Shown here: positions 6,175 to 12,686 of the stretch, in pieces
Layout: every line of letters begins with the position of its first letter
How positions within the stretch are numbered: position 1 is the stretch's first letter
DNA from: Chloroflexota bacterium
Lineage (GTDB): Bacteria; Chloroflexota; Limnocylindria; Limnocylindrales; CSP1-4
Length of the DNA: 18,856 nt
Reading direction: 5' to 3'
Assembly (NCBI GenBank): GCA_025935655.1
Contig: JAICUV010000036.1
Coordinates: 1 to 18,856, forward strand
Notes under the pieces: model-generated
What the model saw: only the letters and a program-made list of their open reading frames with translations
The model's database searches: none
What the model was told of the DNA's origin: nothing
Made by a program: the position numbers and the translations under genes

Positions 6175-8268
6175 ATGGGCCGGATCGACGCGCGCACTCG
6201 CTCCCTGGGCGCAGCGCTCCTGCTGACGTCGCTCCTCGCCACCGCGGTGGCGCCGGCCGGAGTGGCCGCTTCGGGACCAGCCTCGTCTCCGGGGCCGGCG
6301 CGGGCGACCGGGCCGCGTGCCGTCACGCCGGCGCCCGCGACCACCATCCTCGTCCGCTACCGCAACGGCGCGAGCACCCTCGCACGCGGCCTTGCACGGG
6401 CACGCGCCGCCGTCACCCGCCAGCGGGGCCGGGCCGACCTCCAGCTCGACGTCGTCGCGCCCGCGCGTGGCCAGTCCATGGGCGATGCGCTGGCGGCGCT
6501 GAACGCCGACCCGGCGGTGGCGTTCGCCGAGCCGAACTCCCACGTGACGCTCGCCGCCGACCCGGCGCAGGAGGAGTACTTCCCGGTCCAGTGGGGGCTC
6601 GAGAACCACGGCGGCGACTGCGTGGGTGCCAACACCGACCCGCTCGGCCTGACGTGCGTGAGTGACGTGGACATCGATGCGATCGCCGGCTGGTCGATGG
6701 CCACCGGCGTCGGGGTCACGATCGCGATCCTCGACGACGGTCTCGACTTCAGCCAGGCGGAGCTCACCGGCCAGCGGTGGGTGAACCCGGGCGAGAGCGG
6801 CAAGGACGGGGCCAACAAGGACAAGGCGACCAACGGCATCGACGACGACGGGAACGGCTTTGTGGACGATGTGAACGGCGTGAACCTGTGCGCCGCCGAC
6901 GCACCCTCGACGACGCTCCATCGTGCCGGGGTCGACTGGCACGGCACCGCGGTCGCCTCGATCGTCGCGGCCGCCGCGAACGGCACGAAGACCGTGGGCG
7001 TCGCGCCCGACGCGAAGCTCATGGCGGTCCGCTGGCTCATCGCCGGCACGTGCGACACGATGTTCGACGCGATCAATGCGATCGACTACGCCGTGGCCAA
7101 CGGCGCCGACGTGATCAACGCGTCGTGGGGCGGGCCTGACGACAGCTTCGCGCTCGAGCAGGCGATCGGCCGCGCGAACGATGCCGGGGTGCTCGTGGCG
7201 GCGGCCGCCGGCAACGCCGGGGCCACAGACCCCTTCTACCCGGCGGCCTCCAGCTCGCCCAACGTCATCTCGGTGGGTGCCCTGGGGCCGGACGGCCGGC
7301 TCGCGGACTTCTCCAACCGCGGCTCGTGGGTGGACATCGCCGCACCCGGTGACGCGATCGCTGCGCTCTGCCTCAGCCCCGACACGCGGTCCACCTGCCC
7401 CGCCCAGTGGTCGCTCGTGCCCGGGACGTCGTTCGCAGCGCCGCACGTGGCCGGCGTGGCGGCGATGGTGCTGCAGCTCAGGCCCGAGCTGAAGGACAAC
7501 GCGTCCGCGCTGCGGACCAAGCTGATCAACGCCGGCGTGAAGAGCACGAAGCTCGCCGCGGGCCGCACGGGCTCCGGGCGCCGGCTGAATGCCGGCTACG
7601 CCGTGGACATCGTGCCGCCGTCCGCGCCCGCGGTCCAGGTGCGGGCGCGGGGCGGATCGACGATCGGCAGCTCGACGGCGTCGATGACGATCACCTGGCC
7701 CGCGTCCACGGACGCCAGCGGGATCGACTCGTATCGCGTGCGGTATCGCAAGGTGGGCGCGTCGGGCTGGACGACGATCACGAGCACGAACACGTCGCGC
7801 ACGGTGGCCGCGACGCTCACGATGTCGCAGGCGTACGAGATCCAGGTCACTGCGAGGGACCGCGGCGGCAACACGACGTCGTCCACCATCACGACGACGC
7901 CGACCCGCTACTCCGAGTCGTCGGCGAGGGCGCACTACTCGGGTGCCTGGACGCTGGTCTCCGGCACGTCGTACTCGGGCGGCAAGGCACGCACGGCCTC
8001 CACGGCGGGCCGATCCGTCACGTACACGTTCACCGGCCGGTCCGCGGCCTGGGTCGCAGCGAAGGGTCCCACCCGCGGGTCGGCGAAGGTGTATGTCGAC
8101 GGGGTCTACGCGACGACGGTGAACCTCAACGCCGCGAGCACGGCCTATCGCCGGGTCGTCTGGACGCGGTCCTGGGGAGCCGCCGGGACACACGCGGTGA
8201 AGATCGTCGTGTCCGGCACGCGCGGCCATCCGCGCGTGGACATGGACGCGGTGATCGTCGCGCGCTGA
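6175..8268 (+). CDS. Secreted subtilisin-like serine protease (S8) with fibronectin III-like region
   Basis: A 697-residue protein. A signal peptide covers residues 1 to about 32 (LGAALLLTSLLATAVAPAGV core). An I9-type propeptide spans about 56-127 (TTILVRYRNG to VAFAEPN). The S8 catalytic domain spans about 135-475 with Asp187 (AILDDGLD), His256 (WHGTAVASI), oxyanion Asn347 (AAAGNAG) and Ser419 (GTSFAAPHVAG). An acidic insert NGIDDDGNGFVDDVNG (220-235) resembles Ca-binding loops of secreted bacterial subtilases. Residues about 483-577 look fibronectin III-like (WPASTDASGIDSYRVRYRK, YEIQVTARDRGGN). Residues about 578-697 form a Ser/Thr-rich beta domain of unknown role. It should act as an exported, self-processed general protease. 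No Shine-Dalgarno sequence is close to the start. Confidence 0.9.
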   Translation: MGRIDARTRSLGAALLLTSLLATAVAPAGVAASGPASSPGPARATGPRAVTPAPATTILVRYRNGASTLARGLARARAAVTRQRGRADLQLDVVAPARGQSMGDALAALNADPAVAFAEPNSHVTLAADPAQEEYFPVQWGLENHGGDCVGANTDPLGLTCVSDVDIDAIAGWSMATGVGVTIAILDDGLDFSQAELTGQRWVNPGESGKDGANKDKATNGIDDDGNGFVDDVNGVNLCAADAPSTTLHRAGVDWHGTAVASIVAAAANGTKTVGVAPDAKLMAVRWLIAGTCDTMFDAINAIDYAVANGADVINASWGGPDDSFALEQAIGRANDAGVLVAAAAGNAGATDPFYPAASSSPNVISVGALGPDGRLADFSNRGSWVDIAAPGDAIAALCLSPDTRSTCPAQWSLVPGTSFAAPHVAGVAAMVLQLRPELKDNASALRTKLINAGVKSTKLAAGRTGSGRRLNAGYAVDIVPPSAPAVQVRARGGSTIGSSTASMTITWPASTDASGIDSYRVRYRKVGASGWTTITSTNTSRTVAATLTMSQAYEIQVTARDRGGNTTSSTITTTPTRYSESSARAHYSGAWTLVSGTSYSGGKARTASTAGRSVTYTFTGRSAAWVAAKGPTRGSAKVYVDGVYATTVNLNAASTAYRRVVWTRSWGAAGTHAVKIVVSGTRGHPRVDMDAVIVAR

Positions 8269-8327
8269 CTCGGTGGGCCATCGTGGTCCCGCCGGCCACC
8301 GACAATGGGCCGGATGGCTGTCGTCGT

Positions 8328-8345
8328 TCCCGCCCATGGGCGGGA
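8328..8345. promoter_or_regulatory. Perfect 18-bp palindrome upstream of the flavodoxin gene
   Basis: TCCCGCCCATGGGCGGGA is perfectly self-complementary and ends 42 bp before ATG 8388, in the expected promoter region. It may be an operator. No sensor gene is adjacent. A terminator for the upstream protease is another possibility, although no T-tract follows. Confidence 0.45.
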
Positions 8346-8387
8346 CCATGAGGGTGATCCGCAACCCCTCCGAGGAGGTCGTCTCAA

Positions 8388-8909
8388 ATGCGCGTGCTCG
8401 TCGTCCATGCCAGCCAGTTCGGTGCGACGAAGGGCATCGCCGAGCGGATCGCGGAGGTCCTCGTCCGGCGCGGCGTCCGGGCCGAGGCGTATCCCGTCAC
8501 CGAGCTCTCCAACCTGGCCGGTGCGAACGCCGTCGTGATCGGGTCCGCGGTCCACGCCGGCCACTGGCTGGATGACGCGACGCGGTTCGTGTACCGCCAC
8601 CAGGACGAGCTCCGGCAGGTGCCGGTGTGGCTGTTCAGCAGCGGCCCGCTGGGTGACCGGGCGGTGCGCTCGCCCCAGCCCGATCCGAAGGAGGTCGGCG
8701 CCTTCCGGATCCTCATCTCGCCGCGCGGCCACGAGGTGTTCGCGGGCGCCTACGACCGGGAGACGGCGGACTTCAGCCACTCCGGGCTGATCGAGCGGAC
8801 CGTCGTGAGCCGGATGATGCCCGAGGGCGACTGGCGCGACTGGGAGGCCACCGACCGCTGGGCGGACGAGATCGCCACGGCCCTGCTCGCGACGGCCGTC
8901 CCCGCTTAA
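8388..8909 (+). CDS. Flavodoxin-domain protein
   Basis: A 173-residue protein beginning MRVLVVHASQFGATKGIAER, a flavodoxin-type FMN phosphate-binding loop right after the first strand. It continues with NAVVIGSAVHAGHW and PVWLFSSGPLGD, the typical second and third nucleotide-proximal segments, and VFAGAYDRE. The C-terminal PEGDWRDWEATDRWADEIA resembles the subgroup related to HemG-like menaquinone-dependent protoporphyrinogen oxidase found in many high-GC bacteria. It probably binds FMN and acts in electron transfer; heme synthesis is not implied by its neighbours. GAGGAGG at 8372-8378 gives a very good ribosome-binding site. Confidence 0.85.
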   Translation: MRVLVVHASQFGATKGIAERIAEVLVRRGVRAEAYPVTELSNLAGANAVVIGSAVHAGHWLDDATRFVYRHQDELRQVPVWLFSSGPLGDRAVRSPQPDPKEVGAFRILISPRGHEVFAGAYDRETADFSHSGLIERTVVSRMMPEGDWRDWEATDRWADEIATALLATAVPA

Positions 8910-8943
8910 GGGGTTCGGGAGGGCACCGCCGCCCATCGCGGTG

Positions 8944-8974
8944 GGCCCGCGCGTCGACGACATGGCGCGCGGCC
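8944..8974. terminator. Possible hairpin after the flavodoxin gene
   Basis: GGCCCGCGCG (8944-8953) pairs with CGCGCGGCC (8966-8974), with one bulged base and a 12-nt loop. It begins 35 nt after the flavodoxin stop in a convergent gap. No T-tract follows. Confidence 0.3.
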
Positions 8975-9121
8975 ATTCGTGCGTTCGCACACGGACGGAT
9001 GGTCCACGGGGACCAGCGGTCACGGTTTCCGCGCCCGATCGACTGGATCGTGCCGGCGAGTCCCGATCCGTGCGCGGGAGTGCCCCCGTTTGCCGCTGAT
9101 CGGCGCGGGTTCGTGCCTGCG

Positions 9122-9159
9122 AGTCACGGAATCGGCAGTCTGCCCTCGGATTCCTGACT
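9122..9159. terminator. Nested stem-loop between convergent genes
   Basis: AGTCACGGAATC (9122-9133) pairs with GATTCCTGACT (9149-9159) except for one bulged C, giving an 11-bp stem. Inside it GGCA-GTC-TGCC (9134-9144) forms a second small hairpin. The position between two converging genes suits a bidirectional terminator or an RNA-end structure, but there is no U-tract on either side. Confidence 0.45.
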
Positions 9160-9210
9160 GGCCGTCCCCGCGCCCGGGCGCACGAGGCCGGGACGATCGG
9201 CCGGGTCCGG

Positions 9211-11937
9211 CTACCTCGTCGGCAGCGACGCCAGCAGGACGTCGCCGCGTTCCTCGAACGTGAAGCCCTCGGACCCGAGCAGCTCGCGCATCGCGTGATT
9301 GTCCGGGGACAGCTCCGCGAGCAGGTTCGCGATCCGCTCCCCGCGGGCCACCTGGACGGCGGAGCGGACGAGCGCCTCCCCGATGCCGCGCCGCTGCCAG
9401 GCGTCGGCGACGACGAGGGTCAGCAGCCGGTCCTCGGAGGCCGGGATGCGTGAGACGCGGGCGATGCCCGCGATCTCGACCCCGCCATCCGAGGTCGGGC
9501 CCTCCGCCACGAGCGCGAACTGGCGGTCGTAGTCCACGTAGCAGATGCGGCGGAGCCGCTCGTGGGCGGTCCGCTCGGCGAGCGGGCGGTCCTTGCCGTA
9601 GCGGGCGCGCACGGTCTCCTGGGACAGGCCGGCGTGGAAGCGCACGACCGCGGGCTCGTCCTCGGGACGGATCGGTCGGACGGTCACGGCGACGCCGTCG
9701 TCGGTGGTCGTCTCGCGCAGGTACTCGTGGGGATACGGCCGGATCGCCAGGCGCGGCAGGTCCGCGTCGGCGATGGACGCCGGGTGGAGCACGACCCGCG
9801 CGTCGAGGGCGATCGTCCGCTCCGGCGAGGCCAGCAGCGGGTTGATGTCGATCTCCGCGATGCGCGGCTGCTCGGCGACGAGCTCGCTGAACCGGACGAG
9901 GAGGGCCGCCAGCGCGTCCTTGTCGATCGGCTTCCGCCCGCGGACGCCCTTGAGCGCCTCCGCGATCCGCGTCTCATCGACCAGGTGGCGTGCCAGGGTC
10001 ATGTTGAGCGGCGGCAGGGCCAGTGCGCGGTCCTTGAACACCTCGACCAGCTGGCCGCCCATCCCGAACAGGAGGACGGGACCGAACTGGGGGTCGGGCG
10101 AGGAGCCCACGATCAGCTCGTAGCCCGACCAGTTGATCATCGGCTGGATCGTCACGCCCTCGAAGTGCTCGACGCCCACCGCGCGGGCGACCGAATCGCG
10201 GATGCGCTCGAACGCCTCCCGCACCGCGTCGCCGTTCTGGAGGTTGAGGGCGACGCCGCCGACGTCGGTCTTGTGGGTGATGGTCCGCGACAGCAGCTTG
10301 GCCACCACCGGGTAGCCGATCTCGTCCGCGGCCGCGACCGCCTCGTCGGGCGTCTGCGCGAGCTCGGTGTCGGTGATCGGGATGCCGTATGCCGCCAGGA
10401 CCTTCTTGGACTCGTACTCGGTGAGCAGCGTCCGGCCCTCGGCGGTGACCGTGGCGATGATCCGGTCCACGTCCTCGCGATCCTCGCCGCGCTCGGGTGC
10501 GCCGGGGAGGCGTGGCGTCTCGTACAGCGACTTGAGCCGGTGGGCGTAGCGCCACAGGTGGTTGAACAGCAGGCACGCGGTATCGGGATAGGCGAAGGTC
10601 GGGATGCCGGCCTCGCGCAGGATCCTCGCACCCTCCTCGACGTCCGCACCGCCCATCCACGAGGCGAGGACGGGCTTGCCCTCGATCCGCGCGTGCTTCA
10701 CCAGCGCCTTCGCGGTCGCCGTGGGGTCCGTCATCGCCTGGGGCGTGAGGATCACGAGCAGCCCGTCGGTCTCCGGGTCCGCGGCGGCGATCTCGAGGGC
10801 CTTCGCGTACCGGTCCGGCGGCGCGTCGCCGATGATGTCGATCGGGTTGTTGTGGCTCCAGACCGCGGGCAGCACCGCGTTGAGCCGGTCCATGGTCTCC
10901 GGGCTGATCTCGGTGAGCTCGCCCCCGCCGCCGATCAACGCGTCGGTCGCGAGGACGCCGGGGCCACCCGCGTTGGTCACGATCGAGAGCTTCCGCCCGC
11001 GGGGTCGAGGCTGCTTCGCGAGAATCTCGGAGACCTCGAACAGCTCGCTGATCGAGTCCACGCGGAGCACGCCGGCCCGCCGGAAGGCGGCATCGAGCAC
11101 GTCGTCGGAGCCGGTGAGCGAGCCCGTGTGCGACGCGGCCGCCTTCGCCGCCTGTGCCGTGCGCCCGGGCTTGATGACGATGATCGGCTTGGTCATCGCG
11201 ACCTCGCGGGCCGCGGACAGGAATGCCCGCGCGTCCCCGATGGTCTCCATGTAGATCACGATCGAATCCGTGTGGGGATCGTCGCCCAGGTAGTCGATGG
11301 CGTCGCCCCAGCCGACGTCCAGCATCGAGCCCAGGGAGATGATCGAGCTGAACCCGACGTCCTCGTGCGCCGCCCAGTCGAGGATCGCCGTGAGGAGCGC
11401 GCCGGACTGGCTGATGAAGCCCACCCGACCGGGGTTGGCGATGCCGGCCGCGAACGTGGCGTTCATGCGGTCGATGGGGTTCATGACGCCGAGGCAGTTC
11501 GGGCCGATGACCCGGATGCCGTAGCGGCGTGCGGCCTCGAGGACCCTGCGCTCGAGCTCCACGCCCTCCTCGCCGACCTCCTTGAAGCCGGCGCTGATGA
11601 TGATGATCCCTTTTACGCCCGCCTCGCCGCAGTCGATGACGAGCTGCGGGGCGCTCTTCGCGGGCGTGACGATGATCGCGAGGTCCACCGGCTCGCCGAT
11701 CGCGCCGATCGAGGAGTACGCCTTCACCCCGAGGATCGCCGGCCTGGTCGGGTTGACCGGGTAGACGGTCCCGCCGAACGGGCTCGAGAGCAGGTTCCAG
11801 AGGATCGTCCGACCGACGGATCCCTCCTTCTCGGTCGCGCCGATGACGGCGATCGACGACGGATGGAACAGCGCGTCGAGCGGGTGGCGGTCCTCGCGGA
11901 GGTCGGCGGGTGCCTCGGGTGCGGACAGGGCGGTCAT
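9211..11937 (-). CDS. Acetate-CoA ligase (ADP-forming)-like protein fused to GNAT acetyltransferase
   Basis: A 908-residue protein. The CoA-binding domain lies at about 20-115 (SIAVIGATEKEGSVGR), the CoA-ligase-like domains at about 145-460, with GPNCLGVMNP, GFISQSGAL and SHTGSLTGSDD. The ATP-grasp domain spans about 495-720 (YGIPITDTELA, THKTDVGGVAL, EIDINPLL). A GNAT domain lies at about 750-908, with the acetyl-CoA loop DAWQRRGIGEALV (845-857). Such fusions are either ADP-forming acyl-CoA synthetases that make ATP, or Pat/PatZ protein lysine acetyltransferases. His270 in SHTG, the phosphorylated His of active ligases, is retained, as is His555 in THKTD, so ligase activity seems possible. 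ATG 11937 is chosen over in-frame ATG 11964 because GAGG lies upstream. Confidence 0.92.
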   Translation of the reverse strand: MTALSAPEAPADLREDRHPLDALFHPSSIAVIGATEKEGSVGRTILWNLLSSPFGGTVYPVNPTRPAILGVKAYSSIGAIGEPVDLAIIVTPAKSAPQLVIDCGEAGVKGIIIISAGFKEVGEEGVELERRVLEAARRYGIRVIGPNCLGVMNPIDRMNATFAAGIANPGRVGFISQSGALLTAILDWAAHEDVGFSSIISLGSMLDVGWGDAIDYLGDDPHTDSIVIYMETIGDARAFLSAAREVAMTKPIIVIKPGRTAQAAKAAASHTGSLTGSDDVLDAAFRRAGVLRVDSISELFEVSEILAKQPRPRGRKLSIVTNAGGPGVLATDALIGGGGELTEISPETMDRLNAVLPAVWSHNNPIDIIGDAPPDRYAKALEIAAADPETDGLLVILTPQAMTDPTATAKALVKHARIEGKPVLASWMGGADVEEGARILREAGIPTFAYPDTACLLFNHLWRYAHRLKSLYETPRLPGAPERGEDREDVDRIIATVTAEGRTLLTEYESKKVLAAYGIPITDTELAQTPDEAVAAADEIGYPVVAKLLSRTITHKTDVGGVALNLQNGDAVREAFERIRDSVARAVGVEHFEGVTIQPMINWSGYELIVGSSPDPQFGPVLLFGMGGQLVEVFKDRALALPPLNMTLARHLVDETRIAEALKGVRGRKPIDKDALAALLVRFSELVAEQPRIAEIDINPLLASPERTIALDARVVLHPASIADADLPRLAIRPYPHEYLRETTTDDGVAVTVRPIRPEDEPAVVRFHAGLSQETVRARYGKDRPLAERTAHERLRRICYVDYDRQFALVAEGPTSDGGVEIAGIARVSRIPASEDRLLTLVVADAWQRRGIGEALVRSAVQVARGERIANLLAELSPDNHAMRELLGSEGFTFEERGDVLLASLPTR

Positions 11938-12148
11938 CGGGTGCGGCCTCGAGATGTCGGGCATGGTGGGACGACTGGCGCGGGCTGCGCGGACGGTGCA
12001 TGGCACAGGGTGGGGCCGGCGCCATCGTCCCGCAACGGGCCTGTTGGCGTGCGCGGCGGACCCTCTGCCCCGTCCGGACCGGGCCGTTCGACGGACAGGA
12101 TGGGCCATGTGGCCACGCGAGGTATGTCGACGCCACGGTCACGCGCGG

Positions 12149-12220
12149 GCTGCGCTGGCTGCCCACGTTGCGTTGGCCGCGTCCGTTGCGTTACCCGTCC
12201 CGGTTGCGTTACCAGCTTCG
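12149..12220 (+). repeat. 18-bp tandem repeat array, four units
   Basis: Units start at 12149, 12167, 12185 and 12203, exactly 18 bp apart. The last three begin with identical GTTGCGTT; the first has GCTGCGCT. The second halves are looser (GGCC/ACCC/ACCA type). The array ends directly at the palindromic element. Possible roles are direct-repeat regulator sites or a fragment of a repetitive coding sequence. Confidence 0.6.
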
Positions 12221-12221
12221 T

Positions 12222-12239
12222 TGACTCAGCTGCGGGTCA
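12222..12239. promoter_or_regulatory. 18-bp palindrome (proximal box, copy 2)
   Basis: The sequence is TGACTC-AGCTGC-GGGTCA. One arm base differs from the other three boxes (G for A at 12235). The change would still allow a U-G pair if the box were an RNA hairpin. Confidence 0.5.
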
Positions 12240-12316
12240 ATTCGGCGGTTTCCGCGCTGGGACCTGCGCGCGAAGTGCCACTTGCGCCGTGGGTCGCTGC
12301 GTGGAGCTCGCCCATT

Positions 12317-12334
12317 TGACTCACCCGTGAGTCA
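12317..12334. promoter_or_regulatory. 18-bp palindrome (distal box, copy 2)
   Basis: TGACTCAC-CC-GTGAGTCA is the strongest box, with 8-bp perfect arms. Its centre is about 42.5 bp upstream of A of ATG 12368, the predicted transcription start if the gene is leaderless. That spacing suits an activator bound next to the -35 region. Confidence 0.6.
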
Positions 12335-12355
12335 CCGGCCTCGGCCGCCGCGGGC

Positions 12356-12361
12356 TACGCT
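12356..12361 (+). promoter_or_regulatory. Candidate -10 box TACGCT, leaderless start
   Basis: TACGCT fits TAnnnT and is followed by exactly 6 nt and then ATG 12368, with no Shine-Dalgarno sequence. Transcription would start at or near the initiation codon. Confidence 0.5.
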
Positions 12362-12367
12362 CCAGTC

Positions 12368-12676
12368 ATGACCCACGAGTACACGCTCCTCCTCGGCGGC
12401 ATCATCCGTCCGGGTGGCGGTGCGTCCGACAAGACCGCGCTCGGGTATGCGCACGACACCGTGCTCGCGGTGGGCTCCGATGCGGAGGTGCGGGCGATCT
12501 CCCGCGGCGACTCGCACGTCGTGGACCTGGCGGGACGGACGGTGATCGCGGCCGATGGCGTCGTCCTCGAGCCAGGGGCGGCGGCGTCGTTCCGGGTCCT
12601 GGACGCGACGGGGCGTGTCGTCGCGGTCGTGGTGGACGGGCAGGTCGTCGAGGGCGCCCTGGCCGGCATGCACTGA
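12368..12676 (+). CDS. Barrel-less amidohydrolase-like small protein
   Basis: A 102-residue protein. Residues 5-60 (LLLGGIIRPGG, DTVLAVGSDAEVRAI, HVVDLAGRTVI) match the N-terminal beta-sandwich strands of amidohydrolase-superfamily enzymes, in which RTVIPGFIDAHxH normally opens the metal-binding barrel. Here the sequence passes after RTVIAADG straight to VLEPGAAASFRVLD and RVVAVVVDGQVVEG (64-95), matching the C-terminal strands that complete the same sandwich. The whole catalytic TIM barrel and its HxH motif are missing. Intact frame, strong codon bias and a promoter-like upstream region argue for a real gene rather than a fresh deletion. Catalysis is not expected; a ligand- or protein-binding role is a guess. 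Confidence 0.72.
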   Translation: MTHEYTLLLGGIIRPGGGASDKTALGYAHDTVLAVGSDAEVRAISRGDSHVVDLAGRTVIAADGVVLEPGAAASFRVLDATGRVVAVVVDGQVVEGALAGMH

Positions 12677-12686
12677 CCGCCGAGCC

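Larger units (their letters stand above)
8910..9210. other. Convergent intergenic gap with several dyads
   Basis: These 301 bp separate the ends of the flavodoxin and acetate-CoA ligase genes. They hold the hairpin at 8944-8974, a perfect TGGTCC-ACGG-GGACCA dyad at 9000-9015 and a nested stem-loop at 9122-9159. No credible coding region was seen. The dyads could serve bidirectional termination. Confidence 0.5.
12222..12334 (+). repeat. Paired-palindrome element, copy 2
   Basis: Same plan as 244-356: palindromes at 12222-12239 and 12317-12334 with 95-bp start-to-start spacing, and the identical core GCGCGCGAAGT (12266-12276) at the same offset. In this copy the core extends into a further dyad, GCGCGAAGTG-CC-CACTTGCGC, at about 12268-12288. 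It precedes the mini-amidohydrolase gene on the same strand. Confidence 0.7.
11938..12367. other. 430-bp divergent intergenic region with repeats
   Basis: It separates the minus-strand ligase/GNAT gene from the small plus-strand gene at 12368. Contents, in order, are about 210 bp without recognised features, an 18-bp tandem array (12149-12220), and the paired-palindrome element (12222-12334), followed by a TACGCT -10 candidate (12356-12361). The open frames crossing it lack start sites and recognisable protein patterns, so it is treated as regulatory DNA. Confidence 0.6.

Noticed and set aside
8266..8283. TGACTC at the end of the subtilase gene as another box
   Set aside because: It is made by the TGA stop codon, and no GAGTCA follows at the right distance.
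5287..8364. Very long minus-strand open frame (over 1,000 codons) opposite the subtilase and neighbours
   Set aside because: It is a GC-rich shadow frame: product is Arg/Gly/Ala-rich with no domains, while the plus strand holds clear subtilase, YHS and VOC-like genes. Similar shadows at 9562-12330 (plus) and 14370-17918 (minus) were dropped for the same reason.
9109..9126. Possible third palindromic box around GAGTCA at 9121
   Set aside because: Only the right half-site is present, the left six bases do not match TGACTC, and no partner box lies 95 bp away.
12316..12330. TTG in copy 2 equivalent to the proposed rdgB TTG start, as a leader peptide
   Set aside because: It reaches a stop after four codons and has only a weak GGAG upstream, so a peptide is not supported; it does, however, warn that the TTG in copy 1 may be part of the element rather than a start.
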